Assembly (NCBI GenBank): GCA_903933915.1
Contig: CAIZLW010000070.1
Location: 1 to 32,080, forward strand
DNA from: an uncultured beta proteobacterium
GTDB taxonomy: Bacteria > Pseudomonadota > Gammaproteobacteria > Burkholderiales > SG8-41
Length of the DNA stretch: 32,080 bases
Reading direction: 5' to 3'
The notes under the pieces were generated by a model, which saw nothing but the letters and a program-made list of their open reading frames with translations, did not search any database and was not told the DNA's origin. Positions 24,850-31,359 of this stretch are shown here, piece by piece. Positions within the stretch are counted from its first letter, which is position 1, and every line of letters begins with the position of its first letter. The translations under genes and the position numbers were made by a program.

Positions 24850-24937
24850 TTAACAGGATGGACAGGATTTACAGGATTGAAGCCTAGTGCTGGTGATTGC
24901 TTTTGATTCATCCTGCTTATCCTGTCCATCCTGTTAA
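24850..24937. repeat. long palindromic repeat of 9 bp AGGAT-type units
   Basis: TTAACAGGATGGACAGGAT (24850-24868) is perfectly inverted at 24919-24937, a 19 bp stem around a roughly 50 nt middle. Each arm is built of three 9 bp units (ACAGGATGG, ACAGGATTT, ACAGGATTG on the left; CATCCTGCT, TATCCTGTC, CATCCTGTT on the right). It begins 2 bp after the acyltransferase stop and fills most of the 141 bp spacer. It looks like a dispersed intergenic palindromic element rather than a CRISPR or an IS end. As RNA it would form a strong hairpin. Confidence 0.8.
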
Positions 24938-24975
24938 TTGGTCTTCAGGCAGTCTATTTGGCGCCGATTGCCCGA

Positions 24976-24981
24976 TATAAT
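24976..24981 (+). promoter_or_regulatory. -10 box (TATAAT) of the CoA-binding protein gene
   Basis: A perfect TATAAT ends 8 nt before the ATG at 24990. The start of transcription would be about 24988, so the mRNA could be nearly leaderless. No Shine-Dalgarno is present. The -35 region is not recognisable. Confidence 0.45.
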
Positions 24982-24989
24982 CACTCCAC

Positions 24990-25403
24990 ATGTTCAAGAA
25001 TCCTGATGCTGGAGCGCGCTGCGCGCTGCTGAAAACAATCAAGACCATTGCCGTCGTTGGCCTGTCGCCGAACGCGGCGCGGCCGAGTTACGGCGTGGCG
25101 AAGGCCATGCAGGAATTCGGCTTTCGCGTGATTCCCGTGCATCCCGCGGCGACAGAAATTCTCGGCGAGAAGGTGTACCCGTCGCTGAAAGACATTCCCG
25201 AAGCGGTCGATCTGGTCGATGTGTTTCGCAGCGCCGAGTTCATCGACGACGTTGTCGATGAGTGCCTGGCGCTGGGGCTGAAGGCGATCTGGATCCAGGA
25301 AGGCATTGTCAATGAACCGGCCGCGGCGCGTGCCCAGGCCGGCGGCATGACCGTGGTGATGGACCGCTGCATCTACCGTGATTACCGGGATTATTGCCGC
25401 TGA
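24990..25403 (+). CDS. CoA-binding domain protein (YccU-like)
   Basis: A 137-residue single-domain Rossmann-fold protein. TIAVVGLSPNAARPSYGVAKAMQ is the CoA/nucleotide-binding loop and helix, PVHPAATEILGEKVYPSLKDIP the second strand region, and IWIQEGIVNEPAAARAQAGG the third. C-terminus MDRCIYRDY carries the conserved D-x-C. Family members bind CoA; the cellular role is unknown. It starts immediately after a TATAAT box and is followed by dapF, whose GTG start lies 27 bp after this stop. Confidence 0.9.
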   Translation: MFKNPDAGARCALLKTIKTIAVVGLSPNAARPSYGVAKAMQEFGFRVIPVHPAATEILGEKVYPSLKDIPEAVDLVDVFRSAEFIDDVVDECLALGLKAIWIQEGIVNEPAAARAQAGGMTVVMDRCIYRDYRDYCR

Positions 25404-25430
25404 ATGCGGTCGGCGAGATGGAATGAAACC

Positions 25431-26267
25431 GTGAAAATAAAATTCACCAAAATGCACGGCCTCGGCAACGACTTTGTCGTGCTGGATGCGACAGCGGCGC
25501 CGATGGTGTTGACGGCCGCGCAGCTGCGTTTCATCGCCGATCGTCATTTCGGCGTCGGTTGCGACCAGTTGCTGATGGTCGAGCCGGCGCGCACGCCCGA
25601 TACCGATTTTCACTATCGCATTTTCAATGCCGACGGCGGCGAAGTGGAGCAGTGCGGCAACGGCGCGCGCTGTTTCGTGCGTTTTGTGCACGACCGCGGA
25701 CTGACCGCAAAACGCGTCATCCGCGTCGGTACCCTGGGCGGCGTCATCGAGCCGCGACTCGAAGCCGACGGCCAGGTGACGGTGAACATGGGCGTGCCGC
25801 AGTTCGAGCCTGCGCGCATCCCTTTTGATGCGCCGGCCGCGGCGCCGCTTTATGATCTGGTCGTTGCAGAAAAAACCATTAAAATCAATGTTTTATCTAT
25901 GGGCAATCCGCACGCGGTGCAGCTTGTGGCGGATGTTGATACGGCCCCGGTGACAACGCAGGGTCCGCTGATTGAGGTGCATCCGCGGTTTCCGCAGCGC
26001 GTGAACGCCGGTTATCTGCAGGTGTTGGATCGCGCGCATGTCCGTCTGCGCGTGTACGAGCGCGGCGCCGGCGAAACGCTGGCCTGCGGCACCGGCGCCT
26101 GCGCGGCAGTGGTGTCCGGCATCCTGCGCGGACTGCTCGATGCGCGCGTCACGGTGGCGACGCGCGGCGGCGACCTCGTTATAGTATGGGCGGGCGCCGG
26201 CCAGCCGGTGCTGATGACCGGGCCTGCAGTACATGTATTCGACGGCGAAATTGAAGTACCCCACTGA
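25431..26267 (+). CDS. dapF: diaminopimelate epimerase
   Basis: 278 residues from a GTG at 25431 ([19 protein letters not shown]), chosen because the family begins here; an ATG 27 bp earlier is in frame but adds unrelated residues. The two active-site cysteines are in [10 protein letters not shown] and [11 protein letters not shown]. It interconverts LL- and meso-diaminopimelate for lysine and peptidoglycan synthesis. It is followed by DUF484 and xerC, the standard proteobacterial order. Confidence 0.96.
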   Translation: MKIKFTKMHGLGNDFVVLDATAAPMVLTAAQLRFIADRHFGVGCDQLLMVEPARTPDTDFHYRIFNADGGEVEQCGNGARCFVRFVHDRGLTAKRVIRVGTLGGVIEPRLEADGQVTVNMGVPQFEPARIPFDAPAAAPLYDLVVAEKTIKINVLSMGNPHAVQLVADVDTAPVTTQGPLIEVHPRFPQRVNAGYLQVLDRAHVRLRVYERGAGETLACGTGACAAVVSGILRGLLDARVTVATRGGDLVIVWAGAGQPVLMTGPAVHVFDGEIEVPH

Positions 26268-26291
26268 CCAGCAAGCAAGGAATACCGACTG

Positions 26292-26942
26292 ATGAATCCC
26301 AGCGACGTTGCGGCCTATCTGAAGGAACACCCGGACTTTTTCGAGAATTATGCCGACGTTGTCGCTGACGTGATGATTCCGCATCCGCATGGCGGCCGCG
26401 CCATTTCGATCAGCGAGCGCCAGATTCTGACGCTGCGCGACCGCGCCAAGCAGCTCGAAGCCAAACTCAGCGAACTGATCCAGTTCGGCGAGGAAAACGA
26501 CGCGATCAGCGAAAAAGTGCATCGCCTGACGCTGGCGATGATCGCCACGCGTGACCTGCCGGCACTGCTGCATGCCGCCGCCTACAACCTGCGCGAGGAT
26601 TTCGCGGTGCCGCACGTTGCACTGCGCATCTGGCACCCGGGTGCTGCTACCGATGCGCCGCAGTCTGCGGCATCGGAAGCCACCCGCAGTTTTGCCGCCG
26701 GCCTGCTGCATCCGCATTGCGGCCCGCTGGCAATGGCCGATACGGCCGGGCTGTTCGGCGAGGCTGCGCCCCTGATCAAGTCCTGGGCCTATGTCGCCTT
26801 GCGCGGCAAAGAAACCTTCGGCCTGCTGGCGCTGGCGAGCGAGGATGCGCAGCGTTTTTATCCCGAAATGGGCACGCTGTACCTGACGCGCATCGGTGAA
26901 GTGGCCGCGGCCTGCCTGTTGCGGTATCTGGAACCGGCGTGA
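26292..26942 (+). CDS. DUF484 family protein
   Basis: A 216-residue protein: MNPSDVAAYLKEHPDFFENYADVVADVMIPHPHGG is the DUF484 hallmark, followed by a coiled-coil-like segment (RDRAKQLEAKLSELIQFGEEN) and a GAF-like domain to the end. Function is unknown. It has AAGGA about 10 nt before the ATG at 26292 and overlaps xerC by 4 bp (GTGA). The dapF-DUF484-xerC order is widely conserved, so a link with XerC or cell-wall/chromosome processes is often assumed but unproven. Confidence 0.93.
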   Translation: MNPSDVAAYLKEHPDFFENYADVVADVMIPHPHGGRAISISERQILTLRDRAKQLEAKLSELIQFGEENDAISEKVHRLTLAMIATRDLPALLHAAAYNLREDFAVPHVALRIWHPGAATDAPQSAASEATRSFAAGLLHPHCGPLAMADTAGLFGEAAPLIKSWAYVALRGKETFGLLALASEDAQRFYPEMGTLYLTRIGEVAAACLLRYLEPA

Positions 26943-27880
26943 CCGCCCGCGGGCGAAAACAACCGCCGGCGCCGCCGGTTTCCGTTTCAGGCCCTGTCGG
27001 CAAACTGCTGCAGGGTTACATTGAACACCTGATGCATGAGCGCAGGCTGTCGGCGCATACCACCAAAAATTATCAGCGCGACATCACCGCGCTGCTCACG
27101 TTCGCCGGCGACACGCCGCCGGCGAAGCTGACTGCGCACGACATCCGCCGCGCCATTGCGCAGTTGCATGGCCGTGGCCTTGATGGTCGCAGCATTGCGC
27201 GCATGCTGTCGGCATGGCGCGGCTTCTACCACTATCTCGCGCGCGATCACGGTTGTGCACAGAATCCGTGCATCGGCATCCGTGCGCCGAAAAGCGCCAA
27301 GCGCCTGCCCGATGCCTTGTCGCCGGATGACGCGCGGCAACTGGTTGAAGTCGAAGACACCGATGCGCTGGCGGTGCGCGACAGGGCCATGCTCGAACTG
27401 TTTTATTCCTCGGGACTGCGCCTGGCCGAGTTGACCAGCCTGGCACCCGAAGACGTTAATTTTGCCGACGCCACCGTGCGCGTCACCGGCAAAGGCGGCA
27501 AAACGCGCATTATTCCCGTCGGCAGCCACGCCGCCACGGCATTAAACGCCTGGCTGGAGCAGCGCGCGGCATTGCCTGGTGTCGATGCGCAGGCGCTGTT
27601 CGTCAACCGCCAGGGCCGCCGGCTCGGGCAGCGCGCGATCCAGTCCCGCGTCCAGCAGCGCGGGCTGCGCCAGGGCATCGCCGGCCGTGTGCATCCGCAC
27701 ATGCTGCGCCACTCGTTTGCGTCGCACGTAATGCAGTCGAGCAGCGATCTGCGTGCGGTGCAGGAAATGCTCGGGCACGCGAGCATTTCGACGACACAGG
27801 TGTACACGCAACTCGACTTTCAACATCTCGCCAAGATCTACGACGCCGCACACCCGCGCGCGAAACGCAAAGACAAATGA
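26939..27880 (+). CDS. xerC: tyrosine recombinase XerC
   Basis: 313 residues from a GTG that overlaps the DUF484 stop. The N-terminal SAM-like core-binding domain (YIEHLMHERRLSAHTTKNYQ) is followed by the catalytic domain. All catalytic residues are visible: Arg161 in SGLRLAEL, Lys185 in TGKGGKTR, His254-x-x-Arg257 in HMLRHSF, His280 in LGHASIS, Tyr289 in TTQVYTQ. With XerD it resolves chromosome dimers at dif in the cell division zone. No dif site was found in the window. It overlaps the next methyltransferase gene by 4 bp (ATGA). Confidence 0.96.
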   Translation: MTARGRKQPPAPPVSVSGPVGKLLQGYIEHLMHERRLSAHTTKNYQRDITALLTFAGDTPPAKLTAHDIRRAIAQLHGRGLDGRSIARMLSAWRGFYHYLARDHGCAQNPCIGIRAPKSAKRLPDALSPDDARQLVEVEDTDALAVRDRAMLELFYSSGLRLAELTSLAPEDVNFADATVRVTGKGGKTRIIPVGSHAATALNAWLEQRAALPGVDAQALFVNRQGRRLGQRAIQSRVQQRGLRQGIAGRVHPHMLRHSFASHVMQSSSDLRAVQEMLGHASISTTQVYTQLDFQHLAKIYDAAHPRAKRKDK

Positions 27881-29046
27881 ACCGATTGATTCTGAAGCCC
27901 GGCCGCGAGAAATCGCTGAAGCGCCGGCATCCGTGGATATTTTCCGGCGGCATTGCGCGGGTCGAAGGCAAGCCGCAGCTCGGCGACACGGTCGCGGTAC
28001 ATGCCGACGACGGCACGCTGCTGGCGATTGCCGCCTACAGTCCCGAGTCGCAGATCCGCGCGCGGGTCTGGGACTGGATTCAGCGCGACATCGACGCCGC
28101 ATTTTTCCCGCAGCGCATTGCCCAGGCGGCTGCCGCGCGCAGCGGACTGGCGGCCGACGGTGTGCGGCTGGTGCACGGCGAATCGGATGGTCTGCCCGGC
28201 GTGGTGGCTGATCGTTATGGCGACACCGTGGTCGTGCAACTGCTGAGTGCCGGCGCCGAACGCTGGCGCGGTGCGATTGCCGATGCGCTGGCCGCCTTGC
28301 CCGGTGTGCAACGGGTCATCGAACGCTCGGACGCCGACGTGCGCCAGCTTGAGGGTTTGCCGCCGCAGTCCGGGTTGTTGCGCGGCCCGGTTGTGGGCGG
28401 GCCGCTGACGGTGACCGAACACGGACTGCAGTTTGGCGTGGATGCCGAACACGGTCACAAGACCGGCTTTTATCTGGATCAGCGCAACAACCGCCTGTTG
28501 TTGCGCGGCATGGTCAAGGGCAAGACCGTGCTCGACTGTTTTTGTTATGCCGGCGGCTTCGCGCTGAATGCGCTGGCCGGCGGCGCCAGTGCGGTGACGG
28601 CAATCGACAGTTCCGGTCCGGCGCTGGCGGCGGCACAGGCCAATGCGGCACGCAATCATTTGCCCGCTGCCGAATGGATCGAAGCCGACGTGTTCCAGTC
28701 GCTGCGCAAGTTCCGCGACGCCGGCCGCAAGTTCGACGTCATTGTGCTCGACCCGCCGAAATTTGCGCCGACCGCAGCGCATGCTGAAAAGGCAGCGCGT
28801 GCCTACAAGGACATCAACCTGATCGGTTTCAAGCTGCTCAATCCCGGCGGCGCGCTGATGACCTATTCGTGTTCAGGCGGCGTCAGTCCTGACCTGTTCC
28901 AGAAAATCGTCGCCGGCGCAGCGCTGGATGCGGGGGTCGATGCGCGCATCGAGACCTGGCTGCACGCCGCCGCCGATCATCCGGTGGCGCTGAATTTTCC
29001 GGAAGGCGAGTATCTGAAGGGTTTGCTGTGCCGCGTCAGCGTTTGA
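27877..29046 (+). CDS. class I rRNA large subunit methyltransferase, RlmI-like (PUA + SAM domain)
   Basis: A 389-residue protein. The N-terminal PUA-type RNA-binding domain begins [18 protein letters not shown] and [13 protein letters not shown]. The middle domain holds [19 protein letters not shown]. The C-terminal Rossmann methyltransferase has [20 protein letters not shown] (SAM loop), [12 protein letters not shown] (catalytic DPPK-F) and [14 protein letters not shown]. Domain order and length match RlmI, the m5C1962 23S rRNA methyltransferase, or a close paralog. It overlaps xerC by 4 bp and the oppositely oriented yidD by 11 bp at its 3' end. Confidence 0.92.
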   Translation: MNRLILKPGREKSLKRRHPWIFSGGIARVEGKPQLGDTVAVHADDGTLLAIAAYSPESQIRARVWDWIQRDIDAAFFPQRIAQAAAARSGLAADGVRLVHGESDGLPGVVADRYGDTVVVQLLSAGAERWRGAIADALAALPGVQRVIERSDADVRQLEGLPPQSGLLRGPVVGGPLTVTEHGLQFGVDAEHGHKTGFYLDQRNNRLLLRGMVKGKTVLDCFCYAGGFALNALAGGASAVTAIDSSGPALAAAQANAARNHLPAAEWIEADVFQSLRKFRDAGRKFDVIVLDPPKFAPTAAHAEKAARAYKDINLIGFKLLNPGGALMTYSCSGGVSPDLFQKIVAGAALDAGVDARIETWLHAAADHPVALNFPEGEYLKGLLCRVSV

Positions 29047-29260
29047 CGGGGGGCGGTACGTTGTCGACTCCGCCCTCGTGCCAGGGATGGCATTTGCTGA
29101 TTCTGCAGATTGTCAGCCAGGTGCCTTTGAGCGCGCCGTGGGTTTCGATGGCCTCGCGGGCGTAAGCCGAGCAGGTCGGATAAAACCGGCACTGCGTGCC
29201 GAAAAACGGCGACAGCAACAGGCGGTAGCCGTCGATCAGGAATATCAGCAGGGTTTTCAT
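29036..29260 (-). CDS. yidD: membrane protein insertion efficiency factor YidD
   Basis: A 74-residue protein. [29 protein letters not shown] is the family signature with its conserved cysteines, followed by [24 protein letters not shown]. An N-terminal amphipathic/hydrophobic helix is present. The family aids YidC-dependent membrane protein insertion. It normally sits between rnpA and yidC; here it is alone, convergent with the RlmI-like gene and overlapping it by 11 bp. A TATACT -10-like box on the minus strand (29273-29268) is very close to the ATG. Confidence 0.93.
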   Translation of the reverse strand: MKTLLIFLIDGYRLLLSPFFGTQCRFYPTCSAYAREAIETHGALKGTWLTICRISKCHPWHEGGVDNVPPPVKR

Positions 29261-29557
29261 TGATTCCAGTATAAGGTGTAGAGGTCAATTTTTACTTGCA
29301 ACTTTGTTGCGAAAGCAAGCGGTGTCGCTTATGATTGGTAATCCCGTTGTAATCTGAGCAGCAAAATTTGGTAGCCAGTTTAGTGTTGCAAGGGGGGGGG
29401 CGGAATCGCGGCATTACGCAGATCTGGCTTCGAGGTGCGGACTCTGGCCAACAATCATTAAAAATGGATTTAATACTTGTTTTTATTGAATAATGTATCC
29501 GGGCTAACAGTGCTAAGGCACCCGTGTTTAAATCTGGCAATCCGAAGGATTGTTGCC
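29261..29557. other. intergenic region between yidD and the Fur/Zur gene
   Basis: About 297 bp without a supported gene, and more AT-rich than the rest. It contains the palindrome GCAAC-TTT-GTTGC (29298-29310), a run of nine G at 29392-29400, and TTATTGAATAA (perfect 11 bp palindrome) near 29484. No clear sigma-70 promoter for the downstream regulator was recognised. Open frames on the minus strand here lack any recognisable protein features. Confidence 0.6.
29297..29311. promoter_or_regulatory. candidate Zur/Fur-type box, copy A
   Basis: TGCAACTTTGTTGCG contains the perfect inverted repeat GCAAC-TTT-GTTGC. It matches 11 of 15 positions of the palindrome found before the ZIP gene at 30050-30064. 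It lies about 37 bp upstream of yidD (minus) and about 250 bp before the regulator gene, so its target is unclear. Confidence 0.3.
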
Positions 29558-30022
29558 TTGAAAACCAACGCATCTGACATCGCAGAAGAATGCATACGAA
29601 AAACCGGGGCGCGCATGACGCGACCGCGTATTGCCGTTCTCGCTGTATTGTTTGCGGCGGAACGTGCGTTGACGCACACCGAACTTGAGTCACGGTTGCC
29701 GGCATCACTTGGGGTCAACCGAGTGACAATTTACCGTGTGCTGGAGTGGCTGACCGCACAGGGTCTGGCACACAAGATCGCCGGAGACGACCGCGTCTGG
29801 CGTTTCAACGCTGCGGACCACGCACACCGAGGACCGCATGCGCATTTCGAATGCAGTGACTGCGGACAGGTGTTATGTCTGGAACCTGTTGAAGCCAGGC
29901 CCGCGGTGAAACTTCCGGCCGGATTTCGGCAGAAAGCTGTCGAGTTGACGGTGAAAGGCGTGTGCGCGGACTGCGGCCCGACGCAAAACAAGGCGCGGAC
30001 AAGCGGTCGCCACCAGCACTGA
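29558..30022 (+). CDS. zur: Fur-family regulator, probably zinc-responsive (Zur)
   Basis: 154 residues from a TTG at 29558, chosen because AAGGA lies 8 nt upstream; the next in-frame ATG (29615) would cut into the DNA-binding domain. The N-terminal winged helix has RMTRPRIAVLAVLFAAERALTH and VNRVTIYRVLEWLTAQGL (recognition helix). The C-terminal half has His-rich HAHRGPHAHFECSDCG, then CADCG, so two CxxC pairs (Cys99/102, Cys136/139) can form the structural zinc site. Fur, Zur and PerR are hard to split by sequence, but the next genes (ZIP importer, COG0523 GTPase) point to zinc. It presumably represses the operon when zinc is plentiful. Confidence 0.85.
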   Translation: MKTNASDIAEECIRKTGARMTRPRIAVLAVLFAAERALTHTELESRLPASLGVNRVTIYRVLEWLTAQGLAHKIAGDDRVWRFNAADHAHRGPHAHFECSDCGQVLCLEPVEARPAVKLPAGFRQKAVELTVKGVCADCGPTQNKARTSGRHQH

Positions 30023-30040
30023 GTGCAAGCCGTTTTTTTT
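30014..30040 (+). terminator. weak terminator-like element after zur
   Basis: A short GCAC-TGA-GTGC hairpin beginning inside the zur stop region is followed a few bases later by a run of eight T (30033-30040). The stem is only 4 bp, so it would be leaky; it may separate zur from the ZIP promoter. Confidence 0.25.
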
Positions 30041-30049
30041 AAACAATAA

Positions 30050-30064
30050 TGCAACTGAATTGCA
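30050..30064. promoter_or_regulatory. candidate Zur box, copy B, before the ZIP transporter
   Basis: TGCAA-CTGAA-TTGCA is a palindrome with perfect 5 bp arms, ending 4 nt before the GTG at 30069. It shares TGCAACT and TTGC with copy A at 29297-29311. A site here would cover the start of transcription or translation of the transporter gene. Its identity as a Zur site is inferred from context. Confidence 0.4.
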
Positions 30065-30068
30065 AAAA

Positions 30069-30845
30069 GTGACAACCATAGACCCCACTTTGATCTGGAT
30101 AGCGGGCGCAACGATTGTCGGCGGCGCGCTGAGCATGTTGGTTGCCGGTCTGTTGTCGTTTACGTTGTTGGCGCCTTGGGTGTCCTCGATGGTGAGTTAT
30201 GCCGTTGGTGTATTGCTGGCCGCGTCATTCCTGCATTTGCTGCCGGAAGCGTTCATGCAGGCTGAAAACATTGAGGCGCTGTCTGCAACCGCGCTTGCAG
30301 GCCTGATCGGATTTTTTCTGCTTGAAAAAGCAGCCTTATGGCGACATCACCACGAGCCGCTGGACGAGCAGCATGCCCGGATGACACACGGCCGGAGAAC
30401 GGGTTTGCTGATTGTGGTCGGCGACGGCTTTCATAATTTTGTCGATGGCGTCCTGATTGCGGCTGCTTTCATGGCCGACACCAGGCTCGGGATCATGACC
30501 ACTGTTGCAATAGTGGCTCACGAGGTGCCTCAGGAGGTCGGAGACTTCATGATTCTGCTGCATGCCGGTTACAGCCGCCGCCGTGCACTGCTGGTGAATT
30601 TCGGCTCAAGCATGATGTCGCTGATCGGTGGTGTGATTGGATACTTTGCTCTCAACGACGCGAAGGATGCAATTCCATACATCCTGGTTCTGGCGGCTTC
30701 GAGTTTTGTATACATCGCACTGGCTGATCTGATTCCCGATCTGCATCGGCGTAATGACGCGCGCAGCATATTTACCCAGATGCTGTTTGTCGGTGCCGGT
30801 ATTGCCACGATTCTGATTTCACAGGAGTGGCTGCATGGCCACTGA
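30069..30845 (+). CDS. ZIP-family metal (zinc) importer, ZupT/GufA-like
   Basis: About 258 residues from a GTG at 30069; a TTG three codons earlier is also possible and neither has a Shine-Dalgarno. Eight hydrophobic segments are apparent, beginning with LIWIAGATIVGGALSMLVAG. The metal-site signatures of ZIP transporters are present: GFHNFVDGVLIAAAF (HNxxDG) and VAHEVPQEVGDFMILLHAG (HExxxExGD). A His-rich cytoplasmic loop (WRHHHEPLDEQHAR) lies between helices III and IV. It imports Zn2+ and perhaps other divalent metals across the inner membrane. In Cupriavidus metallidurans the ZIP importer ZupT is controlled by the Fur-family protein FurC/Zur, which fits this gene order. It overlaps the next gene by 11 bp. 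Confidence 0.9.
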   Translation: MTTIDPTLIWIAGATIVGGALSMLVAGLLSFTLLAPWVSSMVSYAVGVLLAASFLHLLPEAFMQAENIEALSATALAGLIGFFLLEKAALWRHHHEPLDEQHARMTHGRRTGLLIVVGDGFHNFVDGVLIAAAFMADTRLGIMTTVAIVAHEVPQEVGDFMILLHAGYSRRRALLVNFGSSMMSLIGGVIGYFALNDAKDAIPYILVLAASSFVYIALADLIPDLHRRNDARSIFTQMLFVGAGIATILISQEWLHGH

Positions 30846-31359
30846 TCCTGCAGGGCAGCGTTTATACCATCGTGTTCAGGATGAACGCGGCGGACCTGTT
30901 GCCCGCCGGTATGCAAGGACGCTTCTGTTCTCGCCACGTGGAAGTGAAACTGAGATCACCGGCGGGCAGTGTTTCATGCCGCTGTTCAATAGTGATGGCG
31001 TATTGAATTGCATAGTGCAGCATGCGGACAGCGGTGCAGTACTTTTCTGTGAAACGACGAATCGTGAGGCGTTATCACTGACCCTGCGGAGTGGAATCGC
31101 CCATTTCTGGGCCGCTCATGACCGACGCATATGGCATCGCTGCGAACCAGCGGGGTTCCAACTGCATGTTGTCACCATGCTCGTTGATTGGAAGCAGAAA
31201 AGCCTGTTGTTGCAGGTGCGGGCGACTGGCCCGGTTCCGGCGCAATTTGCACGCCGGATCAACCTCATGCCACCGCCGCGCGACCTCGCTATCACCCTGA
31301 AGCCGAATGGCGCAGCAAGCGCTTCGAACTTTCAACCTGTAACAGGAGTGCGCATATGA
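30835..31359 (+). CDS. HisI-like (phosphoribosyl-AMP cyclohydrolase) paralog without metal ligands
   Basis: A 174-residue protein with AGGAG 7 nt before ATG 30835. The middle aligns with HisI: FNSDGVLNCIVQHADSGAVL, then TTNREALSLTLRSGIAHFW (HisI NREAL-x-LT-x2-TG-x-AHFWS), RRIWHRCEPAG (LWHKGE-x-SG) and LLLQVRATGP. Canonical HisI then has DCDxD (Mg2+ Asp plus a Zn Cys) and CHTGRxSCF (two Zn Cys). Here these positions read DWKQK (118-122) and a cysteine-free PVPAQFARRI, so the Zn cysteines and two of three Asp are gone. It is a zinc-independent paralog or a non-catalytic derivative. It lies in the zur-zip-cobW operon and overlaps both neighbours; no other his genes are near. Confidence 0.75.
   Translation: MATDPAGQRLYHRVQDERGGPVARRYARTLLFSPRGSETEITGGQCFMPLFNSDGVLNCIVQHADSGAVLFCETTNREALSLTLRSGIAHFWAAHDRRIWHRCEPAGFQLHVVTMLVDWKQKSLLLQVRATGPVPAQFARRINLMPPPRDLAITLKPNGAASASNFQPVTGVRI

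Noticed and set aside
24850-24937. CRISPR-like array
   Set aside because: The units are 9 bp, arranged as an inverted repeat without unique spacers, and no cas genes are nearby.
29292-29708. Minus-strand frame of about 138 codons between yidD and zur
   Set aside because: It overlaps the conserved winged-helix part of zur on the other strand, has no ribosome binding site or recognisable domain, and runs through the G9 tract.
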